Of a stretch of 64,000 nucleotides of DNA, positions 28,764-37,100 are shown piece by piece. The translations under genes and the position numbers were made by a program. Origin of the DNA: Verrucomicrobiaceae bacterium (GTDB taxonomy: Bacteria > Pseudomonadota > Gammaproteobacteria > Pseudomonadales > CAMLJR01); NCBI GenBank assembly GCA_028293825.1, contig JAQGNY010000019.1, forward strand, positions 62,001-126,000, in the 5' to 3' direction. How positions within the stretch are numbered: the first letter of the stretch is position 1; each line of letters opens with the position of its first letter. The notes under the pieces are model-generated. The model had not been told where the DNA came from, did no database searches, and was given only the letters and a program-made list of their open reading frames with translations.

Positions 28764-29080
28764 GAGCAGGCGATTTAGATAAGCGCGCGCAGATTCAGCG
28801 GCGCTCGACTGCGCAGGACGATTTCGGTCAGCCGTTGGAAACATACACCGATGTGGTCACGCGCTGGATAAAGATCGAACCGCTGAGCGGGCGTGAGTTT
28901 ATTTCGCGCTCGGGTGAAGCCGCCGACTCCACACACAAAATTACGCTGCGCCCGTTTAACGGTTTAACACCGGCGCATCGCATCGTGTATCACGCCCGCA
29001 TTTTTGATATCCAGCATGTCGCCAATATTGCGGAGCGCGGCGTCGACATGATTTTGATTTGCAAAGAGCGCTTAGCATGA
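28760..29080 (+). CDS. Head closure protein (head-tail joining)
   Basis: A 106-residue protein of SPP1 gp16/HK97 gp7 type: 'MRAGDLDKRAQIQRRS', 'TWxKIEPLSGREF'-like segment 'RWIKIEPLSGREFI', 'THKITLRPFNGLTPAHRIVY' and 'RIFDIQHVANIAERG'. It plugs the connector to retain DNA and receives the tail. Coupled by overlap to neighbours on both sides. Confidence 0.9.
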   Translation: MRAGDLDKRAQIQRRSTAQDDFGQPLETYTDVVTRWIKIEPLSGREFISRSGEAADSTHKITLRPFNGLTPAHRIVYHARIFDIQHVANIAERGVDMILICKERLA

Positions 29081-29592
29081 GCAGCGATACAACGATTATC
29101 GGTCTTGCCGAATTAGAAAAAGCGCTCGACGAATTTCCTGAAAAATTACAGCGCAATGTTTTACGTGGAGCAATTCGCGCAGCGTGCAAAGTGATTGCCG
29201 ATGAGGCAAAAGCGCGCGTGCCAGTTTTAACAGGAACGCTGCGCGACACGATTCGTGTCAGTGTGCGCATCGTTGAAGGAGTCGTCGTCGGCTCAGTTAA
29301 AGCAGGTAGCCGCGTTAAAGGTGGTTCCGGTAAATCTGGCGCGGGGCGCGGTGCCTTCTACGCGCAAATGGTTGAGTTCGGCACCGCTGCGCATTTTATT
29401 CATGCCGCGAAAGGAAAAGCGTTGGCGATCGGTGCGGGCTTCTTCGCAAAAACAGTTGCTCATCCCGGCGCTGCGCAACATCCGTTTTTTCGTCCCGCGA
29501 TCAGTACGAAATTAACTGCTGCCGGGCAACGCTTCGCCGATTACATCAGCGCGCGTCTCGACAAATTAAATCAGGCCGACAATGAAAGCTGA
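29077..29592 (+). CDS. HK97 gp10-like tail component
   Basis: A 171-residue protein from the ATG at 29077 (ATGA overlap). 'IIGLAELEKALDEFPEKLQRNVLRGAIRAACKVIADEAKARVPVLTG' in parts matches the HK97-gp10_like family (minor tail or head-tail joining), followed by 'YAQMVEFGTAAHFI' and 'QHPFFRPAI', both conserved. A Gly/Ser-rich insert lies near residue 85-95. It overlaps the tail completion gene by 11 bp. Confidence 0.88.
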   Translation: MSSDTTIIGLAELEKALDEFPEKLQRNVLRGAIRAACKVIADEAKARVPVLTGTLRDTIRVSVRIVEGVVVGSVKAGSRVKGGSGKSGAGRGAFYAQMVEFGTAAHFIHAAKGKALAIGAGFFAKTVAHPGAAQHPFFRPAISTKLTAAGQRFADYISARLDKLNQADNES

Positions 29593-29983
29593 AAAAGCAA
29601 TTATCGCGATCATGCGCGCGAATGCGGCTGTAACCGATTTGGTGGGTTCGGGCATTTATCCGGTGCTCATTCCTGAGAATGCAGTTTATCCATGCATTAC
29701 CGTCGAACGTATCAGCGGGCAGCGCATTGTTGCACCGTTGTTCGCTGTTGCTGATCCGGGTGCTGTTGATGTGCGTTTACAGGTCACGGCTTGGGGTCGC
29801 ACTTATGAATCGGTAAAGACCGTTTCCGAAGCGGTGCGCGTTGCAGTTGAACGCTATCGCGGCGACATAGTGGAGGTCACCGTATGGGACATCGTGCCCG
29901 AAACGGACGGCCCCGATTTATACGACGGCGACTTGCAGCTTTACGGCGCGCCTGCCGACTACACGCTATCCCATCCGGAGTAA
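29582..29983 (+). CDS. Tail completion protein, gp17/DUF3168 type
   Basis: A 133-residue protein. 'AIIAIMRANAAVTDLVGSGIYPVLIPENAVYPCITVERISGQ' in parts and 'DVRLQVTAWGRTYESVKTVSEAVR' fit DUF3168/SPP1 gp17, which caps the tail tube at the head-proximal end. Its position after the gp10-like gene is standard for long-tailed phages. Confidence 0.85.
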   Translation: MKAEKAIIAIMRANAAVTDLVGSGIYPVLIPENAVYPCITVERISGQRIVAPLFAVADPGAVDVRLQVTAWGRTYESVKTVSEAVRVAVERYRGDIVEVTVWDIVPETDGPDLYDGDLQLYGAPADYTLSHPE

Positions 29984-29988
29984 TTGCA

Positions 29989-30138
29989 ATGTCAGACATT
30001 CCCAATCCCTATGCGGGGCAGGGCGGCTCGTACCTGCTTGATGAAAATACCGGCGAGGTCACGCTGATCCAGCGTACGCAATTGGAGGCGCCACCCGAAC
30101 CGGCGCAACCAAAAAACGAAATTCCCGAACCCGCCTAG
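29989..30138 (+). CDS. Small Pro/Glu-rich hypothetical protein
   Basis: A 49-residue protein from the ATG at 29989, 5 bp after the previous stop. It begins MSDIPNPYAGQGGSYLLDENTG and ends in Pro/Glu repeats. Similar short proteins often sit between the tail completion and tail tube genes in phages. The terminator at 30128 overlaps its 3' end. Confidence 0.5.
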   Translation: MSDIPNPYAGQGGSYLLDENTGEVTLIQRTQLEAPPEPAQPKNEIPEPA

Positions 30139-30150
30139 TGCGGGTTTTTT
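30128..30150 (+). terminator. Intrinsic terminator before the tail tube gene
   Basis: AACCCGC/GCGGGTT stem (30128-30134, 30140-30146) with a T run. It overlaps the end of the small Pro-rich gene and lies inside the late operon. Confidence 0.75.
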
Positions 30151-30172
30151 AATTAAAGCGGAGCAACTTTAA

Positions 30173-31105
30173 ATGTCATTACTCACGCGTAAGCGAGTGC
30201 TGCTCGCGAAAATCGAATCGGTTTACGGCACCGATCCAACGCCTACGGGAGCCGCCAATGCGGTATTAATTCGCGATCTCGATGTGTCGCCGATGGAAGC
30301 GAAAAACGTTTCGCGCGACGTCGTGCGTCCGTTCTTTGGTAACAGCGAAAACCTGCCGGGCACAGTGAGTTTGAAACTGTCTTTTGGTGTTGAAATTGCC
30401 GGTTCTGGCACACCGGGCACCGCACCGGCGTTTGGACCATTGCTGCGCGCATGCGGCTTTTCGGAAACGGTAGTCGCTTCCACTCGCGTTGAATATGCGC
30501 CGGTATCGACCACGCCCGAATCGGTGACGCTGTACGCAAACTATGATGGTGTGCTGCACAAAGGCACAGGTTGTCGCGGCACCGTGTCATTCGATTTCAG
30601 TGAGGGTGCTATTCCTGCATTTAAGTTCGAATTCACTGGCGTATTTAATCCCGTTGTCGATGGCGCGGCGCCGACGCCGACGTATACCGCATGGCAGCGG
30701 CCTTTACCGGCAAACCGCGTTAATACGCCGACATTCACTTTGCACAGCTTCGCTTCAGTCGTGGAAAAGCTCTCTCTCGATATCGCCAATGCCATTACGT
30801 TCCGCTCATTAATTGGCGGCGTTGAACAAGTGCTGCTCACCGATCGCAAACCAGCGGGCTCCGTCTCAATGGAAGCGACCACCGTCGCGACGAAAGATTG
30901 GTGGACCACGATTAAGAGCGCGACCACCGGCCCGATGCAACTGGTCCACGGATTGATCGCCGGTAATATCTTTCAGATCGATGCGCCGGCCGTGCAAATC
31001 ACATCTCCTAAATATGCCGATAAAGATGGCGTCGCCATGCTTAACGGCTCCCTGGTTGTCGTGCCGGTATCGGGCAACGACGAAATAAAAATCACGATTA
31101 AGTGA
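30173..31105 (+). CDS. Tail tube (major tail) protein
   Basis: A 310-residue protein. 'RKRVLLAKIESVYGTDPTPTGA' and 'VSRDVVRPFFGNSENLPGTVSLKLSFGVEIAGSG' in parts, then 'FGPLLRACGFSETV' are characteristic of the phage tail tube family. It polymerises into hexameric rings around the tape measure. A linker of small residues precedes the second half (200-310), which may be a surface domain. GGAG lies upstream. The tail chaperone genes follow directly. Confidence 0.85.
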   Translation: MSLLTRKRVLLAKIESVYGTDPTPTGAANAVLIRDLDVSPMEAKNVSRDVVRPFFGNSENLPGTVSLKLSFGVEIAGSGTPGTAPAFGPLLRACGFSETVVASTRVEYAPVSTTPESVTLYANYDGVLHKGTGCRGTVSFDFSEGAIPAFKFEFTGVFNPVVDGAAPTPTYTAWQRPLPANRVNTPTFTLHSFASVVEKLSLDIANAITFRSLIGGVEQVLLTDRKPAGSVSMEATTVATKDWWTTIKSATTGPMQLVHGLIAGNIFQIDAPAVQITSPKYADKDGVAMLNGSLVVVPVSGNDEIKITIK

Positions 31106-31112
31106 GGCTCAT

Positions 31113-31460
31113 ATGTTTGTATTAAAAAAACGTCCAGGCTATTTTTGGCCAGTAAAATTCCAAATTCCGCTGGCGAATGGAAAATTCGAAGAACACGAAT
31201 TCTCCGCAGAATTTGCGCGTATTCCGCAGCAGCGGCTCGATTCAATTGCAGCAGATTTACAAAATAAAAAATCGAAAATTACTGACGAAGATATCGTGAA
31301 AGAGGTTTTTATCGGTTGGAAAGATGTCACCGATGAGGTTGGCGATGCCATTTTATTCAACGAAGAAAACCGGGCAACGTTGTTGAACGTGCCCGGTGTA
31401 CGCACGGCAATTGTTAAAGCGTTTTACGAAAGCATCGCAGGCGCTGCGGAAAAAAACTAA
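31113..31460 (+). CDS. Tail assembly chaperone (gpG-like)
   Basis: A 115-residue protein. 'FQIPLANGKFEEHEFSAEF' and 'EVFIGWKDVTDEVGDAI' match the small phage tail assembly chaperone family. It ends 'GAAEKN' at a stop directly following the slippery A-AAA-AAC. With -1 frameshifting it is extended into the next frame to give a 228-residue gpG-T-type fusion. It binds the tape measure during tube assembly. Confidence 0.85.
   Translation: MFVLKKRPGYFWPVKFQIPLANGKFEEHEFSAEFARIPQQRLDSIAADLQNKKSKITDEDIVKEVFIGWKDVTDEVGDAILFNEENRATLLNVPGVRTAIVKAFYESIAGAAEKN
31451..31457 (+). promoter_or_regulatory. -1 ribosomal frameshift site (A-AAA-AAC)
   Basis: The heptamer AAAAAAC lies in the correct X-XXY-YYZ phase, with the zero-frame stop TAA immediately after. 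The -1 frame is open for 341 nt beyond. The arrangement is the same as the lambda G-T frameshift. Confidence 0.88.
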
Positions 31461-31798
31461 GAGAAGCCGCCGAATTTTGGGCAAGCGGCGGTGTTTCTGA
31501 TAAAGAAGCCGAAGAGGATTTAAAAGCATTCGGCTTTGCCCCAGAACAAATAAAAGAAATGCTCGGCGAGCGTGAAACTGGCATCTTCGAAATCGATGAA
31601 GAAAACTGGATTGCGCTACTGGTATTTATTGCGATGGAAACGCAATGGCGTCACTCCAATCACGGCGCTGTTTTCGGCCTCGACTACACGGCGCTAAGCG
31701 CTGTGATGCATCTGCAAAAAATCCGCGACAAACCTGAAGTCTTTCGACGCGTCCAGATCATGGAGCGCGCTGCACTTCCTTTGCTTAATAAACGGTGA
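31457..31798 (+). CDS. Tail assembly chaperone, frameshift extension (gpT-like, DUF1799)
   Basis: The -1 frame after the slippery site reads 'LREAAEFWASGGVSDKEAEED' in parts and 'FEIDEENWIALLVFIAMETQW', with 'GLDYTALSAVMHLQKI', matching DUF1799. It has no ribosome site near its first codon and lacks a plausible independent start before the ATG at 31559, so it is most likely made only as a fusion to the upstream chaperone. Together they recruit tail tube protein to the tape measure. Confidence 0.82.
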   Translation, partial: LREAAEFWASGGVSDKEAEEDLKAFGFAPEQIKEMLGERETGIFEIDEENWIALLVFIAMETQWRHSNHGAVFGLDYTALSAVMHLQKIRDKPEVFRRVQIMERAALPLLNKR

Positions 31799-31804
31799 AT
31801 TGAA

Positions 31805-33796
31805 ATGGCATTTAGCCTCGGCGAACTAGTTTTTAAAATGTCCGCCGACGTTGCATCGTTGCGCACCAATATGTCTGAAGCAAAAGATGCGGTGCATGAA
31901 GCGACGGAGCGCATGGCAGAAGGTGCTGAGTACGCAAAAAAAGCGCTTGAATTGCTGGGTGTTGCGCTCGGTACGCGCGAGGCAATCGAGTGGGTTAAAT
32001 CGTCCATTGAAATGGCCGACCAAGCGAATAAAACCGCGCAGAAAATCGGCACGACAACGGAAGCGCTGACCGGTTTGCAGTACGCCGCAAAACTTGCAGA
32101 TGTCGATAACGATGCATTGCAAACGTCGCTGATTAAGCTCGCCAAAAATATGGCTGCCGCTGCGTCGGGTACCGGTGAGCAGGCGCAGGCATTTAAAACA
32201 CTTGGCGTCTCCGTGGCTAATTCAGACGGCACATTGCGTAGCGTCGATTCTGTGTTGCTCGGCATCGCCGACAAATTTTCGCACCTTCAAGATGGCGCAT
32301 CGAAAGCGGCAGAGGCGCAGGAAATTTTCGGTAAAACAGGCGCTAATTTAATTCCGCTGTTGAACCAGGGGCGCGAAGGGATCAATGCGCTGCGCGAAGA
32401 AGCGGAGCATCTTGGCGTAGTAATCTCGACGGAAACCGCAGCGGCAGCGGAAGAGTTCAACGACAATTTGACTCGATTGAAATTTGCGGGCGCTGGTTTT
32501 ACTAATCTAATTACAGCAGAAATGGTGCCCGCTTTAATGAGCGTTACGCAGGCGCTTGTTGAGGTGAATAAAGATACGACATCCGCTGCGGCTATCGGGG
32601 ACGCGTTGGCTGTCTCAATCAAGGCGCTCGTATCTGCTGGCGCAACTGTTGTCACCACATTTCGCGATATCGGCGATGCCTTGGGCGCTTATGCCGCGTC
32701 TGCGGGCAGTGTGATTGACGGTATTGGCAATACCGGCAAATTAATCGGAAAGGCCGCGACGGGGCAGTACGAAGATGCCGTAACGGCTGCAAAAAATGCA
32801 GTGGGCGATTTTAAAAGTGCGTGGAATATTCTCGATGAAAGCTCACAACATTCGTCGGAACTGATCGCAGCCAATGATGATTTCATTGCGCAGGTTTGGC
32901 AGAAAAATGACAAGGTCGCAGATGAGTCTTCAAAGCATCGCATTGAATCGATAAACGCCGTTGCTGCCGCGTCGAGTGCTGCAGCTGAGCAAGCGCGTAA
33001 ACAATTCGAAAATGGATTAATGCACGGCGAAGGCCAAGCCGAACAAATTGTCGATCGCTTGGGCGATAAGTCCGCCGCCGATTTTAATAACACCACCGGT
33101 AAAGAGGCGACTAAAAATTCGCTAGAAGCGATCGGTAAAAATCCCGAAGCCGAGCGTAAAGCGCTACTCGATATTTATAAAAAGATCGAAGAAGACGACG
33201 AAAACCATCAGGCCGCGCTCGGTGATATTGAAGCGCAGTGGGCGGTGAAGCGTCGCGCGTTCGCTGAAATGAACGTGAAAATGCAGGCGAAAACTGTTCT
33301 GAGCGAACTCACGTCGCTCACTGCAGGCATGGCGCAAAATAATCGCACCGCCTTCGAAGTAAACAAAGCCGCATCAACCGCGACGGCAATCATCAACACG
33401 TACGAAATGGCGACAGGCGCCTATAACGCGATGGTCAATATTCCCTATGTTGGCCCCGCTTTGGCTGTGGCTGCGGCCGGTGCTGCAATTGCGTTTGGTA
33501 TGGCGCAAGTGTCAGCCATTCAATCCACTACTTTTTCCGGCACAGGCGGCGGCACCACGCCCAGCGCCGCTGGCGGTAGCGCTGTCGTTAACGGCACGCC
33601 GGTGGCTTCGTCGACGGGTCTTTCGTCAGCGACTCCGCAATCGAATCCATCTGGCCCAACTATTAATTTTTACGGTGATATTCACAGCAACGATGCCGAG
33701 CGATTGATGCACGACATTAAATCGCTGATCAACGACAGCGACTTTGTATTGATCGATTCAACCAGCCGACAAGCAGCGGAATTAAAAGCAGCATGA
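31805..33796 (+). CDS. Tail tape measure protein
   Basis: A 663-residue protein with the usual tape-measure character: 'LGELVFKMSADVASLRTNM' at the start, long helical and coiled-coil stretches (residues 20-520), a conserved 'AQEIFGKTGANLIPLLNQG' block around 160 and a hydrophobic region near 540-575 ('YVGPALAVAAAGAAIAFGMAQV'). The C-terminus is Gly/Thr-rich and ends with a small globular part. It sets tail length and may enter the host membrane on infection. It overlaps the next gene by 4 bp. Confidence 0.9.
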   Translation: MAFSLGELVFKMSADVASLRTNMSEAKDAVHEATERMAEGAEYAKKALELLGVALGTREAIEWVKSSIEMADQANKTAQKIGTTTEALTGLQYAAKLADVDNDALQTSLIKLAKNMAAAASGTGEQAQAFKTLGVSVANSDGTLRSVDSVLLGIADKFSHLQDGASKAAEAQEIFGKTGANLIPLLNQGREGINALREEAEHLGVVISTETAAAAEEFNDNLTRLKFAGAGFTNLITAEMVPALMSVTQALVEVNKDTTSAAAIGDALAVSIKALVSAGATVVTTFRDIGDALGAYAASAGSVIDGIGNTGKLIGKAATGQYEDAVTAAKNAVGDFKSAWNILDESSQHSSELIAANDDFIAQVWQKNDKVADESSKHRIESINAVAAASSAAAEQARKQFENGLMHGEGQAEQIVDRLGDKSAADFNNTTGKEATKNSLEAIGKNPEAERKALLDIYKKIEEDDENHQAALGDIEAQWAVKRRAFAEMNVKMQAKTVLSELTSLTAGMAQNNRTAFEVNKAASTATAIINTYEMATGAYNAMVNIPYVGPALAVAAAGAAIAFGMAQVSAIQSTTFSGTGGGTTPSAAGGSAVVNGTPVASSTGLSSATPQSNPSGPTINFYGDIHSNDAERLMHDIKSLINDSDFVLIDSTSRQAAELKAA

Positions 33797-34194
33797 CCGC
33801 CATCATTTACGAAGCCAGCCGCGCGTTGGCCAGCGGCCACACGTCCGGAATTTCATATTCGTTCGATATCGGTTTGCAGGCGTTGGATCGCAGCGACAAG
33901 CAATTGCGCACGCGCCACAAATCCATAGGCGGCCAAAGCGAAACATGGCTGCAAAATATCGAAATTTATTACGACATCGTGACTGAACCACTCGACCTCG
34001 CAGACGTACGCATTAATTACATGCGCGAGTTTTTGGCATCGACTGCCGATGGCTCTGAATTCCAGTTGGATTTTGACGGCACGGCCGCAGTGCCTGTGTC
34101 CGCGCTTTCGTACGAGCTCGATTCCGACACACACAAAGAATCGCGGCAGGGCGTTCGCTACCTTCAATTTTCGTTCAGAGTGAGAAAGCTGTAA
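33793..34194 (+). CDS. Minor tail protein
   Basis: A 133-residue strand-rich protein ('GISYSFDIGLQALDRSDKQ', 'IEIYYDIVTEPLDL', 'RQGVRYLQFSFRVRKL'). Placed between the tape measure and tip protein, the normal site of a distal tail protein or hub adaptor. No exact family is recognised. Coupled to the next gene through TAATG. Confidence 0.65.
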   Translation: MTAIIYEASRALASGHTSGISYSFDIGLQALDRSDKQLRTRHKSIGGQSETWLQNIEIYYDIVTEPLDLADVRINYMREFLASTADGSEFQLDFDGTAAVPVSALSYELDSDTHKESRQGVRYLQFSFRVRKL

Positions 34195-37100
34195 TGCGCG
34201 CGATGAGTACGCAGTTCGCGCCGTATCAATTCGCCGCGGCTAAAGAGCCGATGGTCGTTGTTGAAATTGCTTTCGATGCTGCATTCACCGATTTGGTTTA
34301 TATCAGCTCGCATGCTGATACACCGTTGCCGCCGGGCGCTGTTGCGGTGCCAAATTGTCTGGCGAAAGTAACCAGTACATCGCAGCAGATTCAGCCAGAT
34401 CAGGGCCGCAGCAGTATTGGCACTATTTCGCTTGAAGTTATCGATAAGGCCGGCGCTTTTTCCGCAATTCTGAAAGCACGCGACGATGCCGGCAAAGGGA
34501 TTCGCTACTCCCGCGTGCGTGTGTATCAAGGCTTTCGCGGCATGGATTGGACCGCGATTTCGAGCAATTTGATTCAAACGCAAATTGTCGATGATCTGGC
34601 GTACGGCGAAGGTGTTTATAAAATTTCGTGCGCCGATGTGCAGCGCCAAATTCGCGACGATATTTTCACGCTGGTAACAACTAGCCTGAGCCAGCCAATT
34701 ACGGCCGCTGCGATGTTGATTCCCGTTTTCAGCGTCGATGGCTTTCAGCGTGTGCAGCACGGCACCACGTATACCGATGCACCCAGCCAAAAAGTCGGTT
34801 ATATAAAAATCGATGATGAAGTTATTCGCTGGACCAGTACGACAACCGATGCGGATCTCGGTTTGTGCTTTGTTGTCGGTGAGCGCGGCGTGCTGGGCAG
34901 CAAAGCGGCCGATCACGATATCGATACCAGCGCGAGTGCGGATCGCAAAACCGAAATCAGCGAATTTGTTTATTTGGAATTGCCGGCGGTAAAACTCGCC
35001 TACGCATTATTGACAGGCAGTTTGTATGGCCAACCCGGCGAACATTTGCCCGACGGTTGGAATCTCGGCATCGCGGGCGCCTACGTGCGCACCACGGACT
35101 TTGTAAGCATCGGCAGCGATCTATGGAACACCGCGACCGATGACGGCCTGGTGGTGCGTTTCGCGGGCGAGGATGAGCAAGACGGTAAGCAATTTATCGA
35201 GCAGCAATTGTGTTTGCTGCTCGGTTGTTTCATGCCGGTGTATAGCAATGGCGAATTAGGTTTGCGTCGCTTCACCAGCATCCTGCACAACGCGCCGCAC
35301 GATTATCAAATCGATCATTCCAACGCCGTTAAATTATCCGATTTAAGTATCGATATTCGTTCGGTCTACAACGTGCTGTCGGTCGAGTGGAATTACGATT
35401 ATTTGCGCGACAAACTCACGCGGCAAAAAATTCTTATCGATGATGAGTCGCGCAGCAAATACAAAGCGACGCCGACAAAAGCGCTTCAGTTTCGGGGTTT
35501 GCATGGATCGCGTCATACGACCACGACGGTCGAAGGTTTATTTGATCGTTTACGCGATCGCTACGCGGCGCCGCCGCATCGCTTAAAAGTTCGCTGCCTG
35601 CCGCAATTAAATATTGTGGAAGTCGGCGATATCGTCCGCGTTAAATCGGATGGCATTCGCGATTATTTTACCGGCGGTACTATCGATCGCGCTTTCGAAG
35701 TGCAGCGCGCAACGATCGATTGGGTCAGTGGGCAAGTTGATCTTGAATTGTTCGGCTCGACATTGCCGGCCGGTCCCATCGCGCCTGCAAATCCAGGCAA
35801 TGGCAATCCCGATGCCGACAATGCGATTCTGCCCGATGCATATTACACCGGCAGTGGCACCAACATTGTTGGCTATGGCGGCGTAACCACAACGCTTGCA
35901 GGCGCAGTGCGCCACATCACCGCCGGCAGCGGTTTGGTAGGTGGCGACACGCTCAGCGCTGGCCGTTATTTTTGCAACGGTGATTTGGAATTAAATTCCG
36001 GCGTCACGCTGCCATTCACAAAAAATGTTTTGTTGGTGGTGAAAGGACACCTGCAAATTAACGGGAAATTTGACGGTAAAGCGCGCGGCTCCAATGGCGG
36101 CGCCGTCGCCACGTCATCCGGTGCGCCGCTCAATGGCGATGGTATTTACCGCGTAAATTACGGTGTGCCGGGTTACATCGGCCCGACCGTTTCCGGCGGC
36201 GGTACGAGTAACTATCTGCAATTCGGAAAAGACCGTTGGAACTGGACCGCGTGGGAGGGTTGGAAAACCGATGGCCAAGTGGCGAGCGTGCCGCGCCTTG
36301 ATCTTTCCGTGGATGCCAGTGGCAATCTGCAGGGTTTAATTCCGAACGGGCAGGGCACGTCGGGCGCGTCCGGTCGCAACTCGTTTAACGATGACACGCA
36401 CAACAATAATTATTATCAGGATGGCGGCGCCGGTGGCAAAGGCGGCGCGTGTCTTGTCATCGTCGCGCGCGGAATAAGTTTCGGTGCGGCGGGGCAAATC
36501 GATTCGTCGGGTGGTGATGGATTAATCGGCACGACGAATCATGTGCTGGTTGGTGGTGCCGGTGCGGGTGGCGCACCAGGTGCAGTGATTTTTGTTATTG
36601 ATGGTATCGGCAATGAAGTGCCGGATCTCGCCTCAGTCACGGCTAAGTTCGGCGCATCGCCGCTGCAAAGCAATACGCACATAATGGCCGGCACCACAGA
36701 GCAATACCATTTGCCGGATGGTGAATCGCTGACGTCGTACTTTGTCGGTTATGGTGCGACGCCGCCAGATTTATCGGCGTATGGCGGCGCATCGCGCATT
36801 TTGTTTGTGCCGCCGACTAATGTGCCGGTGGTTGATGTTCCCGATCAATCCCAAAAGCCGTTAGGCATTTCGCTCGCTGCGTTCGCAAATACACCGCGCA
36901 CGCCGGCAGGTGATCGCTCATCCATAGAAGTGACGGTGACGCCGCCAGCCGACACGAATTATTACTACGCAAATATTTACTACCGCAAAGACGGTGATGC
37001 GCTGGTTTATTCCGGCGCCGCCGATGATGAGTGGGTATTTGTCGTGCCGAGCGATGGCGCGGCGTATGAAGTTCGGGCGTACGCAGTCAGCAAAGCGGGC

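Noticed and set aside
34164-34916. 250-codon minus-strand frame opposite the tail tip protein start
   Set aside because: Antisense shadow of a well-supported phage gene inside a coherent plus-strand operon.
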